Assembly: GCA_037447655.1 (NCBI GenBank)
Contig: JBBHKE010003125.1
Span: forward strand, 35,948 to 90,620
Source of the DNA: Zygnema cylindricum
Lineage: Eukaryota; Streptophyta; Zygnematophyceae; Zygnematales; Zygnemataceae
Length of the DNA: 54,673 nucleotides
Reading direction: 5' to 3'
Part shown: one piece after another, positions 42,424-52,906 of the stretch
Position numbering within the stretch: the stretch's first letter is position 1
Layout: each line of letters begins with the position of its first letter
Program-made: the position numbers and the translations under genes
Notes under the pieces: model-generated
The model's input: only the letters and a program-made list of their open reading frames with translations
What the model was told of the DNA's origin: nothing
Databases searched by the model: none

Positions 42424-43611
42424 TGTCAAGCGCGTGTGCATCTTCGGCACATTTGCACTCCTAGGAGTTCCGGGGCTTCATTCCACTTGGGACGGACTCT
42501 AGCATACTGAGAAGGAAGAGGACAATCAGCCAGATCAGATCTTTCTATTTTCATCCTGGAACACTACGCAATTTAGTTCACCTTAAACGGAGGTCGACCT
42601 GAGGAGTTAGTCCGGTGCAAAGTGTCTGATCCATTATAGTGTGTGTTCTATGTAGCTCTAGTAGAGGGATACCTTAGAGAACGACACGTCACATTTGGAA
42701 ATTATCCCGTAGATCTTACTGTTAGCTATCAGTATGATGTTAGTTCAGGCCCAACCACCGGGCAAAGCATTTATGACGTTGGGACAAAGTTAGGCGGTTT
42801 CACGTCGAGTCAGAACTTTGTTTCCATTTTGTGTATTATAGAAGGACCTTCGGCCGCCAATTCAGCCAAAACCAGTCGTCTATCTTTAAGCCCTGAGTGT
42901 AGTACAGTCTGTTTTGTCTTATGTCAGGACGATAAAAATTGCTGGCCGCTGATTGGCTTGTTAAATTGCTTTGACTTTGGAACTTGCAGTAGGACAAACT
43001 CAAATTGTATAAGGCACTTGGGGCCGAAAGAGACAGGTTGCTTTTCAGTACTGTCTCTTGAGAAAACCCCCAGAGAATTAAAATCAATCTTTCTGTTGGA
43101 GAACGGTTGCATTGTGTCGTGGACTCTATTGACATCTTTGTTTTGGATTGTCTTTTGTGGAGACCGTAGCACGGGTGGGTAGTTGGCACTATCTCCTCTT
43201 TGGGCGGTTTGGACTTTCGCTGATTGAAACTAAGAAGAGTCTTGTCGGATCCTTGCGGTGGAACCGGGAGGGTTGAAGGAGACTCATACCGGTCTTCGGG
43301 GCCATTGGGAGAGGTTTCTTCTGCTGAGTTTGGCCATCGTTGCACTCTAGGGTATGTGAATTCGCTTCACCATTATCATTCATTTCTATCTTTAATTTTA
43401 TTCTATGGGGCAAGGTGATATTGTTTAATCTGAAAAGCCGATATTTATTATTTCTATATATCTGCGTGGGAGTTATTTGCACACTCTTGTGGTCATCCTT
43501 GGGTTTGTCCGGAGTTTTCGCGGAAAGGATCGGACGACTCTCATTTCCTTCCTATTCTTTGGAGAGTAGCTGGGAGTGTGGCATTTAGTGGGCTCCCAGT
43601 GGAGTAGCACA
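42424..43611 (+). repeat. Left LTR of Gypsy G
   Basis: It begins directly after the Copia C2 gag fragment. Apparent frames within it (for example 42643-43182, 43340-43588) recur in the right LTR and show no domain. A clear TATA box is not seen. Confidence 0.9.
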
Positions 43612-43708
43612 GTACTGAAAAGCCACCTGTCCCCTTTTGTTTAAGAGGATAGCTGCTTAGGGTGGTGTATTTTATCCGAGAGATCTAGCTCATCTGCTCG
43701 TGTAAGTC
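43612..43708 (+). other. Gypsy G leader, PBS not identified
   Basis: GTACTGAAAAGCCACCTG follows the LTR. No TGG-type tRNA 3'-end complement is obvious. The core CTGAAAAGCC also occurs inside the LTR at about 43429, in direct orientation. The priming mode is open. Confidence 0.4.
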
Positions 43709-45670
43709 ATGGGCGGAGGAGAATCTCCGGATAGGGATCCTTCCGGTGTTAGTCCGGAAGAACAGGAAAGACAAGAAGGGGTGGCACAAGAGGAAGAGTC
43801 CCAGGTGCCTGAGGAATCGGTCCCTTTCACCTCTGCTTTGAACATTGAACAGTTTCTTAAGGGGATGATGCCCCAGCCGGTTGTCGTCGAGACTCCTCCG
43901 AGGCCGACAGAGAGGCAACCCTCACCTCCACCTCCTCCAGTCTTTTCCCCTGAAAACTTTCCGACGTTGTCCGAGGCCGCTAGGGCTAGGGCCACGGGGA
44001 AGGAAGAAAAACAACCTTTATCTCCCCGATCTCGTAGAAAGGGTTTGGCTCACAAGGAAGCGGTCCCAGGCCACCCTCCCGAGGTGGTACGTTATACCAG
44101 ATCTAAGGCTCCAATAGTGGAGACATATATGGATCCTGAACTCTTGTCGGACCCTAACCGACCCGGTCGTAAGGAGATTCTAGCCCTTCACAATATCCAT
44201 GAGTTGAAGGTTAAGAAGGAGCTGGTGCAGCGGGTTGCCAGAAGTGACCGAGCCCGGATCATACGCCCCGTGGGAGGAGTAGTGGAGATCCTGAGTAGCT
44301 CGTCCGAGAGTGGCTCTCCCATCTCAGCCCGAGAGCAACCGGAGATGCCGTCCACTTCACGACAACAGCCCACCATATCTCAGGAAACTGCTACCAGTAG
44401 ACCTTCTAGGGGCATAGCAACTTCCCGGGGCCGGACCAGGGAAGGGAGTAGCAAGCGGAAGATACCTGAGCCTAAGAGAGATTTCCGGTTCAACCATCGG
44501 GACAGCAAAGGTCGATTTGCTCCCTTAGTCAAAGAAGAGACGTTCTTTCCTTCTGCCTCAGTTTCCCCAAGCTCTATGTCTCCTTCCGCACCAGTTGTCC
44601 GACCATCCGAAGGACTATGGCGTTCAAGGCCTACGGATCCTGAGGTACCCGGTTTGGGGATTGCGGATCTCTCGGGTGTGGTGAGCAGCACCCAGAAATT
44701 GGTTGAGATTCTGCGACGCAGGATAAGGCTACGGCGGGGGCCGCACCCGTCGCAATAGATTGGGATGCCCTGGAAGAGGAAAGGAAGAAAGCATTGGAAC
44801 AAGAGCTAGTCTTGATACGGGAGGCTAGATGGAGATCTGGGGGAATCCTTAGTGGACAGGTAGCACCTCCCCGTAGAACAGGTCCCGCGACGGAAGTACC
44901 ACCTCTGGATCAAGCAACTCCCCCTACCACGCGAGATCTCCGAAATTCACCAGAACCAAGACCAGAATCTCCTCTTCAGCGAGAATGGGAGGAAACAACA
45001 AGGCCTAACAAAAAGGTGTTGGGTGCAGATTTGCCGAGTGATCCGGTAGGCGCGGCTACAGATCTCCATACATTTGTCTCGGTCGAGGGATTTTTTACCG
45101 TGGAGGCCGTGGTGCAGCTACAACCAGACCGGAGACTACACATTTCCCTCGGACTTACTACTCCTCCTCCATCGCCACCTCAGGCATCCTCTCCTTCGCC
45201 TTCTGTTTCTCCGACCGCTGCAGTCCGTGGGTCACCGGGACCACCAGTCTTACCCTACAAGTACGACGTTCCTGCCTACTCTCCTCCTCACCGACGTTCT
45301 CCTCGGTTCCAGCGAAGGAACTCCTCCACCAGAAACCTCCACAAGGCGTACACGGAGACAGACACCTTTCCCTCGTAGCCCTCCGTCATCTCCATCCCTT
45401 TCTCCACCAATCCCTCAACGACCATCGGTAACTAAACCCATTCTCCACATTCCCTCGGTGGAAACACTTCAACGGGAGGAACGGGCCTCTCCTTGGTATA
45501 GAGGAGCAGGACTTCGAGCAGCTTTTCCCAAGACCGCTCCCTCTACTGGAGAAGGAGGTGAGCCTGAGCCAGACAACGCAAATCCAGGGGTAATTTCACC
45601 GGTCCAGTTTGTTAGCCCAACCGGACCATCCTCTTCACAGTTCACCAACCTTGCAGAAAAAGAAAAATAA
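43709..45670 (+). pseudogene. Gypsy G ORF0: Pro/Ser-rich protein before gag (frameshifted)
   Basis: The first segment is 43709-44758 (349 codons, starting MGGGESPDRDPSG). The coding sense then moves to another frame (DKATAGAAPVAIDWDALEEE from about 44717, open to 45378) and back again (45300-45670, ending FTNLAEKEK). Together this is about 650 residues. It is rich in Pro, Ser, Arg and Glu with PPPPP and SPSPS runs, predicted disordered, with Arg/Lys patches (RSRRKG, RGRTREGSSKRK). I recognise no domain. It stops with TAA at 45668-45670 exactly abutting the gag ATG. It could be an N-terminal Gag extension or an accessory nucleic-acid-binding protein. The two frameshifts are probably decay. Confidence 0.65.
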
Positions 45671-47272
45671 ATGGGAGACGTCCAGATCTTCACCGGGGAC
45701 AACTCAGGAATTGCCTTCTCTGATTTTGAGCTGCTATGGAAATCCTTCACGCAGTCTGAAATTAACAAATACAGGGGAGGGGCCATTCCAGCAGATTTTG
45801 AAACAACCCTGTTTCTGATGATCGTAAATTATCTAGCCGGAGGAGCTTTGGCCGATTATAAGGAGTGTCAACCTTTGTTAATTGCCCCCAGTATCAAAAT
45901 ATCGGATCCGGATCTGGACGCCGAGGTTCTTCAGGCAGCAGCTGACTTGGCTGCCGCAGCCGCAACTCCTCTCACCGCCATTTTCACCATGGATATGAAA
46001 CTTCAGGCCCAAGGCAGGGCCTATTTCAACCACCTTCAGGCTGTACAGGCAGTCGAAGCAGCCACCAGGATGGTTGCCAATCCTAATCCCTGTACCACTC
46101 TTCTGGACGCTTGGAGACTCCTTTACACCGAAAGGAACGAAACTGCAATCAAGGAGTTCACAGACTTCCGCTGTTTGAAGAATGAAACTCCCCAGACGCT
46201 GTTCAACCGCCTCTCCAGCCTCTGCCAGAAGACCAAACTGTCCACCATCGAAACACCAGCTATGGCCACCAAATATTATGTCGCTGTTCGAAATTCCTTC
46301 GGGCCAACAGGACAGGCAGCCCTGGACAATTAGAGCTCGAGTCAGGCTATACACGATCGGAATCCCACAGCTCAAGAAATTTCATTGGCTGCTATGAAAT
46401 TGTATGATCATTTTGTTAATAGCGAGGCACGAGAAAAGGCTGTGACCGGGAAATCCAGAGCCAACTTTGTAGGTTTCGCCGGAGAAACATCGCTAAGCCA
46501 CAAAGAACAGACAGAACTGCAAGCTTTGCGGAAGCTTAAGGGGAAACAGGAAGCGGATGCCCGACCAGAACTTGCAATGGGGGGAGATGAAAAAGTTTTT
46601 CTTTATGACTGCCTGAACTGTAACCAGCCGGGTCACGGATGGAAAAGGTGCCCCAGAAAGCTCAAACCAGAACTCGCCATCAAGCAGAAGGAGTTTGAAA
46701 GGGAGCGTGCGCAAAGAACAAGGAAACAGCAAGAACGCAAGCAATGAGGCGAAGGAGGAGACCGAACCCCGGTCACTAAGGAAACCTATAAACCTACTCC
46801 ACGCTCTGAAACCTCCAAAATGTCTCAATCCCAGTTGAGACAAATCCGACTTCCGAAATTCGATGACGCTCAAATCTCTAATGGGCTAAGGGGGAAGTAT
46901 ACTTCTGAAGGGTCAAAATGTGAAGCTTGTGGGTTCATGGGCCACAAAGAAGGGCAATGCTTTCGGAAAAATGGGGTTCCGAAGGAGATGATGCAATATA
47001 CATTGTTTACAGGCGAAGGGGAAAATGCCGTTAATCCTCTGCCACTGCAACTTTTGTATCCCTGGGGACGATCTCCAAATGAACCGGGGTTCAGCAGACT
47101 GACACCGGAACATATCATTCATCAACAAAGCACTCAGTTGGCCGCTTTGGCAACAAAACTAGCCGCTCTCCGACTGCGATCCTCTTTCCGCACTCCTCCA
47201 CCTCTTACGCCGGCTCTAAAACTACAGAAACAAAAACAAGAACTGCTACAAAAGCTAGCGGAGCTGGAGTAG
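45671..47272 (+). pseudogene. Gypsy G Gag with two CCHC knuckles
   Basis: The ATG at 45671 starts MGDVQIFTGDNSGIAFSDF. 45671-46333 is alpha-helical capsid-like (WRLLYTERNETAIKEFTDF, then LFNRLSSLCQ). The frame continues past TAG 46331-46333 into a nucleocapsid part with CLNCNQPGHGWKRC (about 46609-46650), past TGA 46745-46747, to a second knuckle CEACGFMGHKEGQC (about 46918-46960). It stops at TAG 47270-47272. Both knuckles fit C-x2-C-x4-H-x4-C. All three stops lie in one frame, so a single ancestral Gag is likely. Gag assembles particles and binds element RNA. Confidence 0.82.
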
Positions 47273-47281
47273 CAAACCACG

Positions 47282-48570
47282 TTGGGTGGAGACGATGATG
47301 ACCCGATAGGTTGGGATATGGAGCCTCCAAAGGCTCAGCATGCTAGGACATTTCTGTCCGGAGCATGGAACGTTGGTGTAGGGGACAGTCGCAGGCAACT
47401 ACGCTCTACAACGTCCTCCCAAAGAAAAGACAAACAACCGATGGAACAAAAGGACCACAGTCGCAAAACCACCGGCCCCTTATCCTTTACCCCGCGAGCA
47501 GTACTTCTAAACAGTGACGTTCGACTGGGACTCAAGCCGACTAACCCGCCTCCTCCGGCTCCTAAGAAACTTCCTCCCGGTTTTGAAGATTACAAGAAGA
47601 CACAGCCGAAAGAAAATACTTCAACCACTGAAACAGATCAGGAGTGGTTCGACAGATACATGGCAGAGAGACCGTCCGCAGATCCGCCAATTACACCTCC
47701 TACGGGGAATTCTGACGCAGAAAGTGAGGAAGAAGGGGGGGGGGGGACAGGAGAAATCGGAAGACGAGGACTCACCCATTTCATCGCCTAAAGCTCTCCC
47801 TCCTTTCTCCAAACCGGCAGTTATGCTAGTACGACACTTAATGCCCTACGCCTTGACGCATGTCAAAACGCTGGCTTCCTCCCACAATCTGCCCGAAAAA
47901 AACCCTCATTCAGGCATTAGGGGAAGAAATTCACACTAGGAGGAAAAGGGTCGCGTTGGCAGAACCGCCCAAGATAGTCTTCATGTCGGCAGAACCAAAA
48001 ACCTCTATGGCAGATAGGGATTATAAGGCCCTTTCGGTGGCTCTTATTCTCAACAGGACGGGAAATTTTAAACTTAATGGATACGGCGGGTACCAGGATG
48101 CAGTGGTGGATACCGGAGCTCTTCGAAACTTAATAACTACATCAGCGTTACAACAAATGCCCGAGGAACTCCGGCCAAAAATCAGTCCAAGTGACATATG
48201 CTTGAGCACAGTCAGCAGTGGCAGCCAACCCGTATATGGGATCATAAAAGCCATGGAAATCGAATTTGCTGACGACGCAGGCCAGCACGTGCAGATTCGG
48301 CTTCCCTTCCTAGTGGTGGAAGGTAAGCAATTTGAGATTTTGCTAGGTATGGCTACGTGGACAAGGTTGAACATGGAGTTGAGCGTATGGAAGGAACAAG
48401 TTACAGTCTCAGACCCTAAGGATCCGGAAGGAACAAAAGTGGTGGTCCCCTTGGATATGTGGAACCGGGGAAAAACGACTGTTCCGGTGTCTAGATGCTA
48501 TCGCGTCTACTCTGCCTCAACCCCCTCGGAGCTGTTCAAATTCTCCAACGATATCGCTGATTCTATCTAG
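47282..48570 (+). pseudogene. Gypsy G linker and aspartic protease
   Basis: 47282-47740 is an acidic/Pro-rich linker. The frame shifts at a 12-G run (47735-47746) and again at an A-run near 47897. From there a single frame runs on through protease, methyltransferase and RT. The protease spans about 48000-48400, with the active site AVVDTGALRNLIT (about 48100-48140) and the later strand FEILLGMATWTRLN. It would cleave the polyprotein and so release the methyltransferase. TAG at 48568-48570 separates it from the next domain in the same frame. Confidence 0.82.
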
Positions 48571-49710
48571 CAATTCCCTATTTCCAAGCGGTGGGAAAAG
48601 GAGTATCAGAACCGATTGGTACAGATGGCCACACTTTGGCTGGAAGTGGACAGGAGCTTGGCTGCAATATCACCCGGAGCAGCAAAAGTCCCCCGGTCGG
48701 AACTACCAACGGTTCCTAACAAAGGGAAAGACTTTAATCGACAAGTGGTGTCACTACAAATCCCGCTTTCAGGACTTAGGATTCTATCCCTATTTTCTGG
48801 CATTAGTTCCGATCTGGAAGCCGTCCTGAAAGCTGGATACCAAATAGAAACTTACTCGGCAGTCGAGATAGACCCGGAAGCCCGTGCAGTCAGTGAGTAC
48901 CGCCTGCAACAGCTGCACCAACTTTACCCACAGCAACTCCCGGTGACCGCCATGTCTAACTCTCATCGCACACTTCCCCAGAATGTGGATAATATCACAG
49001 AGTCTCATCTGGAAAAGCTCGGAAGGGTAGACCTGGTGGTCAGTGGATGGCCATGCCAGGGGTATTTGTTAGCAGGACAGGGCCAGGGACACCAAGACGT
49101 CCGTAGCAGAACTTTCTTTCAAATGACCAGACTAATAACAAGGTTACAGGAACGCCAGGACACACCAGTGGGGTACGTCTTGGAAAACGTTCACCCCACA
49201 AATAATAAGAGAAAACAGGTGGTTAGCAGCTGGAACCAAGTTACCAAGGTTCTAAGGACTCCCATAGTTTTTGATGCAGCTCAGATCGGATCAAGAGCCC
49301 ACAGAGTTCGGGCATATTGGACCAACTTGGTTCCTCTTCCAATCCTCCAACTGCTGTTGAGAACACAGGTTACAGATCCCAACATAACGGTCCAACAGAT
49401 CCTCGGTCCGGGGCGAATGGCCACACCGGTGATCACAGCCAACAAATCACCCTTCTTCTGTTGTAATAAGCCTGGGTATCCACGGAGGGCCCTCCCAACA
49501 CTGGTATCTTTTCCTAATAGCCATGCTTACCGGAAGGGCGCACCAGGAATGATCTTTGACAGTACAACCGCCACGTGGACAGCGCCGAATATTACAGAAC
49601 GGGAACAAGCAATGGGGTTTCAAGAGGGAACCACAGCTGCGCCAGGGGTATCGGCTTCAAAAAGGTGCAGTTTAATCGGACAAAGCATGGATTTAAATGC
49701 AATTTCCTGA
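48571..49710 (+). CDS. DNMT3-like cytosine-5 DNA methyltransferase domain in Gypsy pol
   Basis: About 380 codons without an internal stop, in the same frame as protease and RT. It would transfer methyl from S-adenosylmethionine to C5 of cytosine in DNA. Motifs run in canonical order: I, LRILSLFSGISSDLEAVLKA (from about 48772); II, YSAVEID; IV, VVSGWPCQG with the catalytic Cys at 49054-49056; VI, GYVLENVHP with the Glu at 49183; VIII, QIGSRAHRVRAYWTNL (from about 49282); a target-recognition stretch; IX/X-like REQAMGFQEG and CSLIGQSMDLNAIS. FSGIS (not FGGxG) and AHRxRxYWTNL favour the DNMT3 side over DNMT1 or CMT. The order is not permuted as in plant DRM. No PWWP or ADD domain is attached. 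No native start exists: it is part of a polyprotein. A host DNMT3 or a viral/bacterial enzyme are possible sources. Activity is inferred, not shown. Confidence 0.92.
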   Translation, partial: QFPISKRWEKEYQNRLVQMATLWLEVDRSLAAISPGAAKVPRSELPTVPNKGKDFNRQVVSLQIPLSGLRILSLFSGISSDLEAVLKAGYQIETYSAVEIDPEARAVSEYRLQQLHQLYPQQLPVTAMSNSHRTLPQNVDNITESHLEKLGRVDLVVSGWPCQGYLLAGQGQGHQDVRSRTFFQMTRLITRLQERQDTPVGYVLENVHPTNNKRKQVVSSWNQVTKVLRTPIVFDAAQIGSRAHRVRAYWTNLVPLPILQLLLRTQVTDPNITVQQILGPGRMATPVITANKSPFFCCNKPGYPRRALPTLVSFPNSHAYRKGAPGMIFDSTTATWTAPNITEREQAMGFQEGTTAAPGVSASKRCSLIGQSMDLNAIS

Positions 49711-51645
49711 GTGCTGAAACATTCTCTTGCATTCTCAAGCCTTCAGTCTCCAAAATCACGGACAACATACCTTCAAGCTCCACAGTTGTTGGCCATGCAA
49801 GCAACTCTAAAGCTAGAGGGGGGGAGAGAGACAAGGAGGGAAAAATTCACATTCACCAAATTCCCAAGAACTTCCTCAGTGGGGGGGAGCAATGCCACAC
49901 TGGACCCAGGAGTTCCCTTAGTGGGGGGGGGCAGAGTCCCAGAACAGGACAGCTTAGAGGAAGTTGTCAGTAGCAGCGTTTTAACAGCCGAACAAGGGAT
50001 CGACCCACAGGTAGAGCTGACCTTCGACATCTCTCTTTTGGGTAGACCACCGGAAGCCTTGGCGGCAGTGGAACCCGAGAAGATGGACTGGACTCTAGGT
50101 GAACAGCTAGACCCACAGCAGAAGGCCCGGCTCTCCAAGCTGTTAGAAGATAACGAGCAGGTGTTCGCCTGGTCGGACACCGATGTAGGGATCTATAAAG
50201 GGTCTCCTTTTCGGATTGACTTGATCGACGAGACGGCTACTGTTTGGCAGAAACAGTACCCTCTCAGTTTCAAGGAGAAGGAGTTCATCACTTCAAAGGT
50301 GCAGACTTTGGTGGAAGTTGGGCTAGTTCAGAAGAGTACAGGACTACATGGGTTTGCCTCACCAACTGTGCTCCCGCCAAAGAAAGACTCCTCCAAAAAA
50401 ACTGTAGATTTCCAGATGTGTGGGGACTATCGGATGCTCAACGCGGCAACTGTCTCCGACCGTTATCCTATGCCTACCCTGGAAGAGATCTTTGACTCTC
50501 TTGCTGGGGCCACCATTTACTCCACTTTGGATATGAAAAATGGATTTCACCAGATTGCAATGGAGCGGAAACACCGAGAGAGGACTGCTTTTTGGGCCGG
50601 ATCCAGGCTATATGAATGGCTGTACATGCCATTTGGCCTCAAGAATGCACCTGCCAAATTCCAACGGGCCATGGACGAGGCTCTCCAGGGAATTCATTTC
50701 GCACGGTGTTATATCGACGATGTTATCATTTTCTCCAAGACCTTCGAAGAACACTTCGAGCACATATAGATCGTTCTCCGGGCACTCCAAGCAGCGGGTT
50801 TGAAGTGTCACCCGGGGAAGGGCATCTTTGGGGTGCAGAAAATTATTTATCTGGGTCATGAGGTGACTCCCGGGACAGTGGGTCCCCACATGGTTAAGGT
50901 GGCAGCCCTAGATGCTCTTCCACCCCCGCAGGACATCTCTGCTCTTCGTACTTTCCCCGGCCTTGCCAACTATTACCGGCGGTTTATTCGTGAATTCAGT
51001 AGCCACGCTCAGCCATTGAACCAATTGTTGCGAAAGGACCAAGAGTTGCAGTGGAAGGAAGAACAGCAGATAGCGTTCCAATTCCTGAAGGATTCCCTCA
51101 AACAGCATCCTGTGCTCCGGATGCCCGATCACCAGCGGCCTTTTCTCCTTTATACAGATTGGAGCAGGTTCGGATTGGGAAAAGTTCTGGCTCAATTGGA
51201 CGATGCAGGGGTTGAGTACGTAGTGGCCTACGCAAGCCGGAGTAATAACAGAGCAGAGGGGAATTACAGCAGTTACCATGGGGAATTACTCGCCGTGGTT
51301 TGGGCCATCCAGCACTTCCGGCCTTACCTCTATGGAGTACACTTCACCCTCATTACGGATCACCAGCCCCTCAAATGGATCATGGAGAACAGTAAGCTGA
51401 CTGGAAAGCTAGCTAGATGGGTTCTCATCTTGCAAGAATATGATTTCAGCATTATCCATCGAGCCGGGGAGATTCATGGAAATGCCGACGGACTCAGCAG
51501 GAATCCGGACCCTCCACCAGAGACTCTATTGGGGCACGACATGACGAAGACCCTGAGCTCAGCCTGGGACTCATCCGGGCTTCCTCTGCTTTTATTTGGC
51601 TGCCTCGAGCCGAAGGAGTACTGTCAACTTTTGCTACAGATGTAG
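49711..51645 (+). pseudogene. Gypsy G reverse transcriptase and RNase H
   Basis: A linker of about 130 residues with two G-rich runs leads to RT. The motifs are LVQKSTGLHGFASPTVLPPK, MCGDYRMLN, YSTLDMKNGFHQI, FWAGSRLYEWLYMPFGLKNA and the catalytic CYIDDVIIFSK (YIDD 50710-50721; Ty3/Gypsy usually has YxDD). TAG 50767-50769 interrupts the frame, and the RT thumb continues as GLKCHPGKGIFGVQKI. RNase H follows, with LLYTDWSRFGLGKVL, GELLAVVWAIQHFRPYLYG, ITDHQPLKW and GNADGLSRNP, so the acidic residues are present. A frameshift near 51565 leads into the integrase frame. Apart from these two lesions the enzyme region looks complete. Confidence 0.9.
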
Positions 51646-52906
51646 AGGGGCATGCCCCCATTGGAGCCGGCTGGAAGGATATATGGAATGACAGCGATTC
51701 CCTCCAATCTATCCAGAAGGGCTCTCCTCTATCCCACCTTTCCAGAAGTCAATTGTCCCGTGTTCAGAACCGAATGGCGGCTTATGAATGGGACCGAGGC
51801 ATCCTTCTCCGGAAATGGGCCGATGGGACGAGGAAAGTGGTTCCCCCTCCGGCAGATCGAGAAACGCTCATTGTTCGGCTTCACCAGCAATGCGGGCACT
51901 TCGGACAGAAACCAACAACCTCGCTAGTCACAGGGTCGTATTGGTGGCATGGGTTGCGGGCCCAGGTCAATCGTGTGGTGCAAATGTGCCCTTCCTGTGA
52001 CCGGATAAAAGCAGCTTTTGAAAAAAAGGGTGGGACTGAGCTTCATTCCCTCCCCATCCGGGGGATGTTTTACAGATGGTCACTAGATCTGCTAGGACAA
52101 CTTTCTACGAGCCGGAGGGGGAACCGTTTTGTTCTGGTCATGATTGAACACTTCTCTAAGTGGATTAAATTGGTGGTTCTTCCCCGAAAGGAGTCCAAAG
52201 CCATCGCGGACTCATTCTTGCAGAGAGTGTTGTCTTAATTTGGAGCACCAGCCGAAGTTCTGACGGATCAAGGGTTTCCTAATTTGCCGGAGAATTTTCT
52301 AACCTTCTGGAGAAGTGCCTCATTGACCACCGGTTAACCAGCAGAGACCACCCCCAAGCCGACGGCTTGGCCGAGAGGTGCGTACAGACAGTGAAGGGGT
52401 CACTACGGAAATATGCGGTTGAAGAGGATTTGGGGGAGTGGGACACACAGGTGCCTTCGATTGCTATGGGTTACAAGTTCAGCAGGCAGGCATCTCTCCA
52501 CTCCTATAGCCTTTACTTCATTCTCTTCGGCCGACATCCCATCGTACCAGGGGCTGCGTCGGCTCAGGCAGTTGTTCTTCCGGAGATGGACAACCGGGGT
52601 ACTGTAGAGAAACTGATTGCCGACCGGGCTAAGGTATTTCAGCGGGAAATACCTCTGGCCATGGGCAATTTACAGGCTACTCAGCACAGAGATCAACTCT
52701 GGTATTCCCAATGACGGAGCGGCAATTATGTCCCCCGGCAACGTGGATTTGTGCCCGGGGATTTTGTGTATCGCATGCAACAGAAGAAGGATACTTTGGA
52801 CATTTCAGCCAGACGAATGATTTTGAAAGTGGTGGAGGTCTTGAACAAAGGGGTTCTTACCTTGGAAGGGAAAGATGGCCGCAAAATTAAATAAAATCAG
52901 ATCAAT
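51646..52906 (+). pseudogene. Gypsy G integrase
   Basis: The frame starts upstream of 51753 (YEWDRGILLRKW). The zinc-binding HHCC domain is LHQQCGHFGQKP..CPSCDRIK (about 51877-52010). The catalytic core has D in WSLDLLGQL (about 52080), D in VLTDQGF (about 52262) and E in ADGLAERCVQTVK (about 52370). TAA 52236-52238 and a frameshift near 52275 fall inside the core, and TGA 52712-52714 lies after it. The C-terminal domain reads RGFVPGDFVYRMQQKK..LTLEGKDGRKIK, then TAA near 52892, then NQINVAPCHL, as in the GPY/F-like ends of Gypsy integrases. The PHD finger follows in the same frame. Confidence 0.87.

Noticed and set aside
42643-43182. Open frame of 179 codons in the Gypsy LTR
   Set aside because: It lies wholly inside the LTR, the right LTR copy is broken, and no protein family is recognisable.
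48571-49710. Methyltransferase as an independent host gene next to the element
   Set aside because: It is in the same frame as protease and RT with no intron, promoter or own start, so it is part of the element polyprotein.
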